DNA from: Chloroflexota bacterium
GTDB taxonomy: Bacteria; Chloroflexota; Dormibacteria; Dormibacterales; Dormibacteraceae
Direction of reading: 5' to 3'
NCBI GenBank assembly: GCA_005880755.1
Contig: VBGV01000191.1
Location: 1-14,651, forward strand
Length of the DNA: 14,651 bases
Shown one piece after another: positions 7,482 to 13,378 of the stretch (positions are counted from its first letter, which is position 1; every line of letters begins with the position of its first letter). The notes under the pieces are model-generated. The model worked only from the letters and a program-made list of their open reading frames with translations, did no database searches and was not told where the DNA came from. Made by a program: the position numbers and the translations under genes.

Positions 7482-7508
7482 CCCCACGAAATCTGCGATT
7501 TCGCGGGG
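7482..7508. repeat. Intergenic palindrome, 11-bp stem with 5-nt loop
   Basis: CCCC-A-CGAAAT, loop CTGCG, ATTTCG-C-GGGG: ten pairs with one A-C mismatch. It lies 60 nt after the GT26 stop. There is no T-tract, so it is a poor intrinsic terminator. It could be an operator, an mRNA-stabilising hairpin, or one copy of a dispersed palindromic repeat. Confidence 0.55.
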
Positions 7509-7652
7509 ACCCCGGTCGGCGCTGAAGTCTGCGTTAAGGGGCCCGGCGCCGCCGCGTCGCGCATCAACGGATGCGCTCCTTACGGCGCCACCCTTGCCTT
7601 GAGTCCGGCCGTCGAGGCCGCGAATCTGCAGCGGATCCCCAGCTCGGGCACC

Positions 7653-7658
7653 TATGAT
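7653..7658 (+). promoter_or_regulatory. -10 element TATGAT close to a GTG start
   Basis: TATGAT matches five of six positions of the -10 consensus and ends 8 nt before the GTG at 7667. No good -35 sits 16-18 nt upstream, and there is no SD before the GTG. The spacing would place the first transcribed base at or within about 2 nt of the start codon, consistent with a leaderless mRNA for the GT2 pair. Confidence 0.45.
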
Positions 7659-7666
7659 CGCGAGCC

Positions 7667-8365
7667 GTGCTCAGCATCGTCGTCCCCTGCTTCAACGAGG
7701 AGCAGCGCCTCCCGCGCACGATCGAGCAGATCGAGCGCTATCTAGACGCCAGGAGCACCCCCTACGAACTGATCCTGGTCGATGATGGCAGCGCCGACGG
7801 GACGCGCATGATCATGGACGCCGCCGCAGAGCGACACTCCGCGGTCCGGGTCGAGGGACTGCCGCACAACCGCGGCAAAGGGCGCGCGCTGGCCGTCGGC
7901 GTGGAGGCGGCGAAGGGAGACGAGGTCCTGATCACAGACGCCGACCTCTCGACCCCGATCGAAGAGCTGGAAAAGCTCCAGGCGGCGCTCCGCGACGGCG
8001 CCGGCGTGGCCATCGGCTCGCGGGCGCTGCGTGCCTCGCGCGTCGAGATCTCGCAGCCGGTCTACCGCGTGCTGATGGGCAAAGCCTTCAACCTCATCGT
8101 CCAGGCCGTGTTGCTGCCTGGCATCTGGGACACGCAGTGCGGCTTCAAGCTGTTTCGCGCTGATGTGGCGCACAGCGTCTTCGCCGGCCTCGTCACCGAT
8201 GGTTTCGGTTTCGACCCCGAGGTGCTTTACCGCGCACGCAAGCAGGGCGTGAAAATCGCAGAGGTGCCGGTTGTGTGGCGCAACTCGGCGCCGACCAAGG
8301 TGAGCCCCGTGCGCAGCTCGCTCGACATGCTCAAACACGTCATCCGGCTCAGGCTGCGCGGATGA
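7667..8365 (+). CDS. GT2 glycosyltransferase, polyprenyl/dolichyl-phosphate glucose synthase-like
   Basis: Inverting GT-A enzyme of family GT2, closest in motif pattern to Alg5-type dolichyl-phosphate beta-glucosyltransferases. These move a sugar from a nucleotide donor to polyprenyl phosphate on the cytoplasmic face. Of 232 aa, the start is LSIVVPCFNEEQRLP, with LILVDDGSADGT (36-46), HNRGKGRALAVG (67-78), the metal-binding DADLSTP (91-97), AIGSRAL (115-121) and WDTQCGFKLFRAD (154-166). No transmembrane segment is obvious at the C-terminus, unlike the longer DPM forms. The GTG start has no SD and may be leaderless. The stop overlaps the next start (ATGA). The sugar (glucose or other) is inference from the family; GT2 specificity is hard to read. 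Confidence 0.88.
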   Translation: MLSIVVPCFNEEQRLPRTIEQIERYLDARSTPYELILVDDGSADGTRMIMDAAAERHSAVRVEGLPHNRGKGRALAVGVEAAKGDEVLITDADLSTPIEELEKLQAALRDGAGVAIGSRALRASRVEISQPVYRVLMGKAFNLIVQAVLLPGIWDTQCGFKLFRADVAHSVFAGLVTDGFGFDPEVLYRARKQGVKIAEVPVVWRNSAPTKVSPVRSSLDMLKHVIRLRLRG

Positions 8366-9099
8366 GCGCCCAGCGCAAGCTGACGGAACGGAAGGCACGG
8401 CCGACAGAGGTGCTCGTGGTGCTGCCGACCTTCAACGAGCGTGACAACCTCGAGCGCGTCGTCGCCGGCGTTCGGCACCTGGGCCATGACGTGCTGATCG
8501 TCGACGACGCCTCGCCAGACGGGACCGGCGAGATCGCGGACGGCCTCGCGGCGTCAGACAGCGGGGTCCGGGTCCTCCACCGGGAACGCAAGCTGGGTCT
8601 TGGCAGCGCGTACGAAGACGCATTCCGGATCGGGCTCGCGGAAGGTTCGGCGCTTCTCGTGGAGATGGATGCGGACGGCTCGCACCGTTCGCAAGACCTC
8701 GAAGCGATCGTGGATGCGGCGCGCGGTTCCGGCGGACTGGCCGTGGGGTCGCGCTACATGCGCGGCGGCCAGATCGTCGGATGGCCGGCGCACCGGCTGC
8801 TGCTGTCCTGGGGCGCCAACGTCTACTGCCGCACGCTGCTCGGCCTGCAGGTGCGCGACTGCACCTCGGGCTTTCGCTGCTATACCCGCGAGCTGCTGTC
8901 GAGCATCGACCTCGACGGCATCGTCTCGCAGGGCTACTCCTTCCAGATCGAGATGGTGCACCGGGCTGTGCGCCTCGGCTATCCGGTGGTCGAGGTGCCG
9001 ATTCGCTTCGAGGACCGGATCGCCGGGGCCTCTAAGGTTTCGCAGGGTGAGATCCGCCGCGCCCTCTGGACGGTTCTCCGTCTGAGCATGAGCCGATGA
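8362..9099 (+). CDS. Polyprenol monophosphomannose synthase-like GT2 enzyme
   Basis: GT2 enzyme of the Dpm1/Ppm1 catalytic-domain type, which makes polyprenyl-phosphate mannose from GDP-mannose. The product is 245 aa. Motifs in order: VVLPTFNERDNL (19-30), VLIVDDASPDGTG (44-56), KLGLGSAYEDAF (77-88), the DXD region EMDADGSH (101-108, where most relatives have a hydrophobic residue in place of the Gly), AVGSRYMRGG (127-136), W141 with the R/S motif RLLLSWGAN, DCTSGFRCY (166-174), GYSFQIEM (191-198) and EVPIRFEDRIAGASK (211-225). It is a soluble single-domain form without the C-terminal membrane domain of some relatives. It overlaps the previous gene (ATGA at 8362-8365) and the next one (ATGA at 9096-9099), suggesting one transcript with the GT-C-like protein that may use its product. 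Confidence 0.9.
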   Translation: MSAQRKLTERKARPTEVLVVLPTFNERDNLERVVAGVRHLGHDVLIVDDASPDGTGEIADGLAASDSGVRVLHRERKLGLGSAYEDAFRIGLAEGSALLVEMDADGSHRSQDLEAIVDAARGSGGLAVGSRYMRGGQIVGWPAHRLLLSWGANVYCRTLLGLQVRDCTSGFRCYTRELLSSIDLDGIVSQGYSFQIEMVHRAVRLGYPVVEVPIRFEDRIAGASKVSQGEIRRALWTVLRLSMSR

Positions 9100-10709
9100 A
9101 AACCATGGCAGACACCACTCTCCCCCCAGGGGAGAGGGCCGGGGTGAGGGGCGAGGAAAGCAACTCCGCCCTCGCAGAATGGCGCCTTCCCCTCCTCACG
9201 GGTCTGGCACTCGCGGTCGTGACGGCGATTCCGTATCTCTACGCATACGCCGTACAGCCATCGGGGCATGTCTTCGTCGGCTTCTTCTATCTCTGGGACG
9301 ACGCAACGACCTACCTCGCCAAGATGCGCGAGGGCTGGGAAGGTGCGTGGGCCTGGGAGAACCGATATACGACCGAGCAGAGCCCGCCGGCCTACCTCTT
9401 CATGTTCTGGATCGTCCTCGGTCACCTGGCGGCGGTCACGCACTTGCCGCTGATCCTGGCGTTTCACCTGGCGCGGGTCCTGGGAGCTCTCGCGCTGATG
9501 GCGGGTGCGTGGCTCTTCATCTGTCACTTCATCCAGGACCGCGCGGCGCGCATCTTCGCGCTTTTCTTTCTCGCGTTCGGCCTGGGTCTTGGTCTCGCGA
9601 TCTGGGCGCTCGGCCATCCGGTGGTCTTCGGCAACCAGACCGAGGGCCTGGACTTGCGAATGCCAGAGCTCAGCGCGTTCTACTCGGTCCTCGCTCTGCC
9701 TCATTTCGCCTGGTCAGGCGTCTTCGCCGCATTCGGCGTCGCCCTCACTTTGAAGGCGATCCAGCGCGGAAGCTTGACGCTTGGCCTGCTCGCCGGACTG
9801 GCTTGGTTGGGCCAAGCGTCGATCCATCCCCAGATGCCAATCCTGATGGGAGGCGCCACGGCGCTGGCCCTGTTCTTGCGCCCGGCGCGCCCACGTGGTT
9901 GGGCCGCCGCTGCTCTCGCGTTTGCGGTTCCGGCGCCCTACGTCCTTTATTCCTATCTGGCTTTCGTCGGTAACCCCCAGGTCGAACGGTGGACGTTCCA
10001 CTCCAAGAACGCCGTGGCGCCGGAGACGATCAGCCTGCTCATGGCGTTGGCGCCGCAGCTGCTGCTGGCCGTGGCCGGCTTGCCAGGTGCCTTTCGGCGA
10101 CGGAGCCGCGAAGACCTGTTCCTCCTCGCCTGGCTCGTTCTTCTCGCAGCGATCCTTTACCTGCCGAATCCGGCCGGCGACCTGCGACGACGTTTCTTCG
10201 ACGGCCTGTACCTGCCGCTCGCCGTGCTGGCCGCCCGCGGCCTGTACGACGCGATCCTGCCGCGGCTGCGCAGCCTCCGGGCCCGCCGGCTCATTCCTTT
10301 CTCTTATGTGGCTTTCGCCGCGATCGGCAGCGCGTTCCTCGTCCTCGCCCCGCTGGCCGTGGCGGGGCAGCCGCAGTACACGGTCACGACCGCTGAATAC
10401 GACGGCCTCAACTGGCTCGGCTCGAAGCCGTCGGGCCGTGTCCTGGCCATGCCTGGCGTCGGGCTGTACATCCCCGCCTACAGCTCGGACACCGTCTACG
10501 TCGGCCACTACGACGAGACGTTCGACTACATCAACAAGACGCAGACGGCGCTCCGCGTCCTGACCGGCCAGGCGGACATCGAGCAGTTCGTCAGCGAAAA
10601 CCAGATCCGCTACGTGGTCTGGACCTCGGACCTCCAGTCCCCTCCGCCTGCCGCGTTGGGACCTCCGGCCTACGACACCCCGAACTTCAAGATCTGGAAG
10701 ATTTTCTGA
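9096..10709 (+). CDS. Multi-pass membrane protein, putative GT-C glycosyltransferase
   Basis: A 537-aa integral membrane protein with about 10-12 hydrophobic segments (for example 32-53, 120-143, 152-172, 226-262, 268-290, 313-331, 341-356, 399-423) and a soluble C-terminal domain (about 430-537). The first outer loop holds FYLWDDATTYLAKMREGWEG; Asp68-Asp69 resembles the acidic pair that GT-C enzymes use for catalysis and metal binding. GT-C enzymes transfer sugars from polyprenyl-phosphate donors outside the membrane, which fits the mannose-synthase-like gene directly upstream. I recognise the architecture, not a named family. The start overlaps the upstream stop; ATG at 9105 is an alternative. 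Residues 9-20 (LPPGERAGVRGE) are encoded by a dispersed-repeat-like sequence, so the true N-terminus may be shorter. The 3' end overlaps the convergent gene by 23 bp. Confidence 0.8.
   Translation: MKTMADTTLPPGERAGVRGEESNSALAEWRLPLLTGLALAVVTAIPYLYAYAVQPSGHVFVGFFYLWDDATTYLAKMREGWEGAWAWENRYTTEQSPPAYLFMFWIVLGHLAAVTHLPLILAFHLARVLGALALMAGAWLFICHFIQDRAARIFALFFLAFGLGLGLAIWALGHPVVFGNQTEGLDLRMPELSAFYSVLALPHFAWSGVFAAFGVALTLKAIQRGSLTLGLLAGLAWLGQASIHPQMPILMGGATALALFLRPARPRGWAAAALAFAVPAPYVLYSYLAFVGNPQVERWTFHSKNAVAPETISLLMALAPQLLLAVAGLPGAFRRRSREDLFLLAWLVLLAAILYLPNPAGDLRRRFFDGLYLPLAVLAARGLYDAILPRLRSLRARRLIPFSYVAFAAIGSAFLVLAPLAVAGQPQYTVTTAEYDGLNWLGSKPSGRVLAMPGVGLYIPAYSSDTVYVGHYDETFDYINKTQTALRVLTGQADIEQFVSENQIRYVVWTSDLQSPPPAALGPPAYDTPNFKIWKIF
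9118..9155. repeat. GC-rich dispersed-repeat-like sequence with 8-bp hairpin, inside a coding region
   Basis: CTCTCCCC, loop CCA, GGGGAGAG (9118-9136), followed by a G-rich tail GGCCGGGGTGAGGGGCGAGG (9137-9156). The other strand reads PHPGPLPWGES, a peptide signature I know as a common artefact of short palindromic dispersed repeats in many high-GC genomes. It lies within codons 8-20 of the GT-C-like gene without breaking the frame. No second copy is seen in this window. Confidence 0.6.
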
Positions 10710-12219
10710 CGTAGATGACCGCGACACGATCCTGGTAGACCAGCGTCCACTCGGGTTGAGTCGCGAGCACATTCGAGAGCGCCGCGTCCTTGTTGTAGAC
10801 GATGTAATCGACGCCGTACCTGTCGAGGACCTGCTTCCAGTCCGGGCGCAGCGTCTGCACGTCCTGATATTCGTTGAGGAGCTGGTCGCCCATCAACGCG
10901 GCCTCACCGAAGATGAACACCCGCCGGTTCTGATCGGGGTAGAAGCGATTCGCCAGGTAACCGCCCCAGCCGTACTGGTTGTACATCCGCGTGCCGACGT
11001 CGGGATGGGCGGCCAGCCAGTCCGCCGCGGCGACCGGGTACGACTCGGCGTCCATGCTCTGCTGGTGAGCAGGGCTCACGTTGTTCGCGACTCGAAGCGT
11101 CGTGATCAGCGCGATGAAGATGAGCACGACCGCGGTGATGACCGCGAACAGCCTGCGCGGAGGCAGGTCGTAAGTCCACTTGCGCGCCGCAGCGAACTCC
11201 TTCCACCACTCGCCGTACGTGGTGATCATCACCGGCGTCGCGGCCGCCACGAACAGCGCGACGTTCCGCACCGACTGGAGGGCGAGAAAAAGCGCGGCTG
11301 CGGTGAGGAGAAACTGGTAGAGAGTCGGCCGGCGAAGCGCGAAGCCGGCGATCACGAGGAACACCATCGCCTCGAACGGCCGTAGGAACAGGTCGTGGAA
11401 GTTGGGTGACGCCCACTCCACGATCAGCCTCTGCTGGGCCTCGCTGCCCTGGGTCTGGAACGGATAGGGGTAGAGGCTCAGGAAATGCGGGGTGGCGGCG
11501 ACGGCGACCGCCGAGGCGAGGCCGATCACCGCCAGGCGCCTGACGTGCATCCGGTGGGCAGGGTTGTCCTGGTCCCAGGCCCAGCTCATCAGCTCCGCGA
11601 CCAGCGCCACGCCAAGCCAGACGAAACCGATGACCCAGCCCCCGTGGAGGTTCGCCCACAGCACCATGACGAGAGGGAAGAGGTTGAGCGCACGGCTGCG
11701 CCCCGCAAGGTAGCCCTGCAGCCAGTAGAGCTCGAGGCAGCTGAGGGCGAAGGTGATCATCTGCGCGCGAGGGCCCCAGATCGGCGAGCCTGCAACCGCG
11801 GCGATCGCGAGCCCGACGCCGATGAATACAAACGGCTGGCGACGCACCTGCATGTAGATCAGCCAGAAACCAGCCCAGGTCAAAAGGCCGAACGCGATGC
11901 ACAGGGCCGTCAGTCCGATCGTGCTGTACGTGAGCCACATCAGGATCTCGGTCAGGTACTCGTGGTCGGTCCAGACATGGCTCGACACCGTGTAGGTGAA
12001 CAGGTCCTGGCTCGGAAGGCGCCCGTGCTCGACCATCCACCGGCCGATTCGCAGGTGCCACCAGAAGTCGGGGTCCTGCTCCACGCCTATGAGCAGAACG
12101 AGGATCACGGTCAGCACGCCGCCGAGCAGCAGCGTCCGAGCCGAGAGGCGCTCGGTCAGCCGCAAGCCGTCAGCTACGACGGAAGGGGTTCGGTAGGTAG
12201 CGGGGGACGCGTCTTGCAT
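10687..12219 (-). CDS. Multi-pass membrane protein, putative GT-C-type glycosyltransferase
   Basis: A 510-aa membrane protein with about 10-12 hydrophobic segments (for example 28-46, 101-122, 130-146, 178-210, 228-243, 282-296, 300-333, 356-375) and a soluble tail (about 385-510) with MYNQYGWGGYLANRFY and DYIVYNKDAALSN. After the first membrane segment comes EQDPDFWWHLRIGRWMVEHG (47-66), then WTDHEYLTE (83-91), a layout with acidic residues D49 and D51 typical of putative GT-C proteins seen widely in Chloroflexota-like genomes. Substrate and family are not known to me. The ATG at 12219 overlaps the upstream methyltransferase-like gene by 50 bp; TTG at 12165 would remove the overlap and give 492 aa. 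Neither has a clear SD. The 3' end overlaps the convergent gene. Confidence 0.8.
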   Translation of the reverse strand: MQDASPATYRTPSVVADGLRLTERLSARTLLLGGVLTVILVLLIGVEQDPDFWWHLRIGRWMVEHGRLPSQDLFTYTVSSHVWTDHEYLTEILMWLTYSTIGLTALCIAFGLLTWAGFWLIYMQVRRQPFVFIGVGLAIAAVAGSPIWGPRAQMITFALSCLELYWLQGYLAGRSRALNLFPLVMVLWANLHGGWVIGFVWLGVALVAELMSWAWDQDNPAHRMHVRRLAVIGLASAVAVAATPHFLSLYPYPFQTQGSEAQQRLIVEWASPNFHDLFLRPFEAMVFLVIAGFALRRPTLYQFLLTAAALFLALQSVRNVALFVAAATPVMITTYGEWWKEFAAARKWTYDLPPRRLFAVITAVVLIFIALITTLRVANNVSPAHQQSMDAESYPVAAADWLAAHPDVGTRMYNQYGWGGYLANRFYPDQNRRVFIFGEAALMGDQLLNEYQDVQTLRPDWKQVLDRYGVDYIVYNKDAALSNVLATQPEWTLVYQDRVAVIYVRKSSRS

Positions 12220-12871
12220 ATGCCGGGTACTCGGCCGGGAAGGCCTGGGCTAGGATGCGCTCCTCCCACCCGATGCGCAGCAGCTCACAGACGACGAAGT
12301 AGACGATCGCCAGCGCGCTCAGCCACCCGCCCGTGGCGATGTTGATGCCCAAGGCGGTCGCGACCTCGCCGAGGTAGACGGGGTGGCGGCTCAGCGAGTA
12401 CGGACCGCCCGTGACCAGCCGCCGGGCCTCGGGGATGATCGAAAACGACCGCCGCAGGTACGCCAGGCCCCAGACCGAGTAGGCGAGCCCCGCCGTGGCG
12501 AGGAGGTCGCCGAAGAGGATCAGGCCCTCGCGGCGGGATCCGCCGGGCAGGAAGCTGGCGCTGATGGCCGCGAACGTGCCGCTGAAGGCGATAAAGATCA
12601 CGGCCAGACGGTGGTCGGTGCCGCGCTGAGGGAGCCGGACCGCGTAGAGGACCACCAGCATGGTGAAGTAGGCCAGCGCCAGCAGCTGCTGGGCCAGGAA
12701 CAGGGCGTCGGACGGCTGGTGGATGCCGTGGACCCCGCCGGCCAGCAGGATCAGCTGCCGGGCGAGGAAGAGCGAGAAGAAGAGGGAGGGGAGGAGGCGG
12801 CTGAAAACCAGGTCCCCCCAGTAGGCCGCCGAGCGCCTTTGCACATGGTCTGCGACGCCGGTGGCCGCCAT
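12170..12871 (-). CDS. Isoprenylcysteine carboxyl methyltransferase-like membrane protein
   Basis: A 233-aa membrane protein with about five hydrophobic segments (roughly 22-45, 57-79, 88-107, 117-137, 170-198). The C-terminal part carries the ICMT/PEMT signature: GGPYSLSRHPVYLGEV (155-170), then CELLRIGWEERILAQAFPAEYPAYARRVPRYLP (195-227) with the Glu203-Glu204 pair. Such enzymes use S-adenosylmethionine to methylate carboxyl or other groups on lipids and small molecules. Bacterial substrates are mostly unknown, and bacteria lack the eukaryotic prenyl-CAAX proteins. The ATG at 12871 is preferred because the upstream extension is not family-like. No strong SD is present, but a TACCGT hexamer ends 10 nt before the ATG. 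It is followed on the same strand by the GT-C-like gene, probably co-transcribed, and is divergent from flp. Confidence 0.85.
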   Translation of the reverse strand: MAATGVADHVQRRSAAYWGDLVFSRLLPSLFFSLFLARQLILLAGGVHGIHQPSDALFLAQQLLALAYFTMLVVLYAVRLPQRGTDHRLAVIFIAFSGTFAAISASFLPGGSRREGLILFGDLLATAGLAYSVWGLAYLRRSFSIIPEARRLVTGGPYSLSRHPVYLGEVATALGINIATGGWLSALAIVYFVVCELLRIGWEERILAQAFPAEYPAYARRVPRYLPNPFRRS

Positions 12872-12881
12872 TCCCGGCGCA

Positions 12882-12887
12882 ACGGTA
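12882..12887 (-). promoter_or_regulatory. Possible -10 element for the methyltransferase-like gene
   Basis: TACCGT on the - strand ends 10 nt before the ATG at 12871, giving a predicted leader of only about 4 nt. No clear -35 is seen. The gene lacks a good SD, so a near-leaderless transcript is possible. Weak evidence on its own. Confidence 0.25.
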
Positions 12888-12937
12888 TCAGCCGGGTGCG
12901 ACCCGGAGAGCCGAAACCAGCGTTTTGGCTTATTGAA

Positions 12938-12966
12938 TTGACCTGCCCGGGACCGATGAGTACCAT
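12938..12966 (+). promoter_or_regulatory. Promoter of flp (-35 TTGACC, 17-bp spacer, -10 TACCAT)
   Basis: TTGACC (12938-12943) matches five of six -35 positions. TACCAT (12961-12966) matches four of six -10 positions, at exactly 17 bp. The expected start near 12973 gives a leader of about 96 nt before the flp ATG. It lies in the divergent gap between the methyltransferase-like gene and flp. This is the best housekeeping-type promoter in the window. Confidence 0.6.
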
Positions 12967-12972
12967 CCTCGA

Positions 12973-13068
12973 CCGCGAGAGGACCCGGTGCCCGCAAGAA
13001 CTCGGACCGGGCGGCGTCAAGCAGGTCAGAAGCCTGTAGTTCAGGAAAAAGGAGGTGAATTCGCAGAA
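12973..13068 (+). promoter_or_regulatory. Structured 5' leader of flp with alternative hairpins
   Basis: The predicted leader can fold CCCGGT (12984-12989) with ACCGGG (13006-13011). Nearer the SD, CAGG (13022-13025), CCTG (13033-13036) and CAGG (13042-13045) offer two mutually exclusive short hairpins, the second ending 4 nt before the SD. I recognise no known riboswitch. The stems are short and may be chance. Confidence 0.3.
13049..13058 (+). promoter_or_regulatory. Near-perfect Shine-Dalgarno of flp
   Basis: AAGGAGGTGA is fully complementary to the usual 16S rRNA 3' end. It is spaced 10 nt (counted from its last base) from the ATG at 13069. It decides this start over the in-frame GTG at 12988 and marks a highly translated gene, as expected for a major pilin. 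Confidence 0.8.
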
Positions 13069-13245
13069 ATGTTGAGCCTTTACATGAAGCTTCGCAGCCT
13101 CACGACTCGTCAGGAAGGCCAGGGCATGGTTGAGTACGCTCTGATCCTCGTGTTGGTCTCAATCGTGGTCATCGTGATCCTTCTTACGATGGGTAACCAG
13201 ATCAAGAACGTGTTCTCTAACGTCGTAGCAGCCCTCGGAGCGTAA
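13069..13245 (+). CDS. flp: Flp/Fap-type major pilin prepilin
   Basis: Small type IVb prepilin of 58 aa, the building block of Tad/Flp pili used for adhesion and surface attachment. The leader MLSLYMKLRSLTTRQEG is positively charged. The processing site is G17/Q18, and in the mature protein Glu falls at +5 and Tyr at +6 (QGMVEY), the Flp hallmark recognised by a TadV/CpaA-type prepilin peptidase. One hydrophobic helix (ALILVLVSIVVIVILLTMG, 24-42) follows, then a short tail NQIKNVFSNVVAALGA. The mature product is about 41 aa. It has its own promoter, a very strong SD and a terminator, so it forms a separate transcription unit ahead of cpaB and cpaF. No prepilin peptidase gene is in the window. 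Confidence 0.95.
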   Translation: MLSLYMKLRSLTTRQEGQGMVEYALILVLVSIVVIVILLTMGNQIKNVFSNVVAALGA

Positions 13246-13267
13246 AACCCACGTCAATAGCACCTTC

Positions 13268-13297
13268 AGAGAGCCCCGCCGAGGGGCTCTCTTCTTT
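13268..13297 (+). terminator. Intrinsic terminator after flp
   Basis: AGAGAGCCCC, loop GCCGA, GGGGCTCTCT: a perfect 10-bp stem followed by a TCTTT tract, 22 nt after the flp stop. It is a textbook rho-independent terminator. Read-through at partial efficiency would give high flp and lower cpaB/cpaF expression. Confidence 0.9.
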
Positions 13298-13333
13298 ACA
13301 GCGAAGTAGGGAGAAGATCGCGGTTCGCATGGT

Positions 13334-13339
13334 TACAAT
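13334..13339 (+). promoter_or_regulatory. Possible -10 element for cpaB
   Basis: TACAAT matches five of six -10 positions and lies between the flp terminator and cpaB. The expected start near 13346 leaves a leader of about 33 nt that contains the cpaB SD. No -35 of quality is seen, so it may need an activator or be used weakly. Confidence 0.4.
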
Positions 13340-13363
13340 GTCGCCACTCTTGAGGATTCCATC

Positions 13364-13371
13364 GGAGGTGA
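13364..13371 (+). promoter_or_regulatory. Shine-Dalgarno that fixes the TTG start of cpaB
   Basis: GGAGGTGA ends 7 nt before TTG at 13379. This strong, well-spaced site supports the rare TTG start over later in-frame codons. Confidence 0.75.
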
Positions 13372-13378
13372 CTTAGTC

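Larger units (their letters stand above)
7423..7666. other. Intergenic stretch with palindrome, no gene seen
   Basis: A 244-bp stretch between the GT26 gene and the next GT2 gene. Reading through it gives only low-complexity Arg/Pro/Ser-rich peptides unlike any family I know. It holds a strong inverted repeat at 7482-7508, a shorter GGCC-loop-GGCC hairpin near 7456-7468, a near-direct repeat (GAAATCTGCG at 7488, GAAGTCTGCG at 7524), and a -10-like hexamer at its end. It is the longest non-coding gap in the window. I do not recognise a known riboswitch or tRNA in it. Confidence 0.6.

Noticed and set aside
7443..7745. Possible small protein across the intergenic gap
   Set aside because: It runs into the GT2 gene in another frame and has the composition of shadow translation. 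No SD and no recognisable motif.
9118..9136. Hairpin CTCTCCCC/GGGGAGAG as a terminator after the mannose-synthase-like gene
   Set aside because: No T-tract follows, and it lies within the next, overlapping reading frame. Better explained as a dispersed repeat.
8979..9704. - strand open frame containing PHPGPLPWGES
   Set aside because: Opposite two conserved genes. The peptide is the translated dispersed repeat and charged low-complexity sequence, not a protein family.
12184..12205. GGTAGGTAGCGGGG, resembling the 3' half of a cyclic-di-GMP riboswitch, on the + strand
   Set aside because: It lies antisense inside the overlap of two - strand coding regions, lacks the matching 5' half, and no + strand gene follows. 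Chance match.
12383..13039. + strand open frame across the methyltransferase-like gene and the flp promoter
   Set aside because: Gln/Glu/Arg-rich shadow of a membrane protein gene on the other strand.
12988..13068. N-terminal extension of Flp from GTG at 12988
   Set aside because: It would bury the perfect SD at 13049-13058 inside the gene and give an unusually long prepilin leader. ATG at 13069 fits the family.
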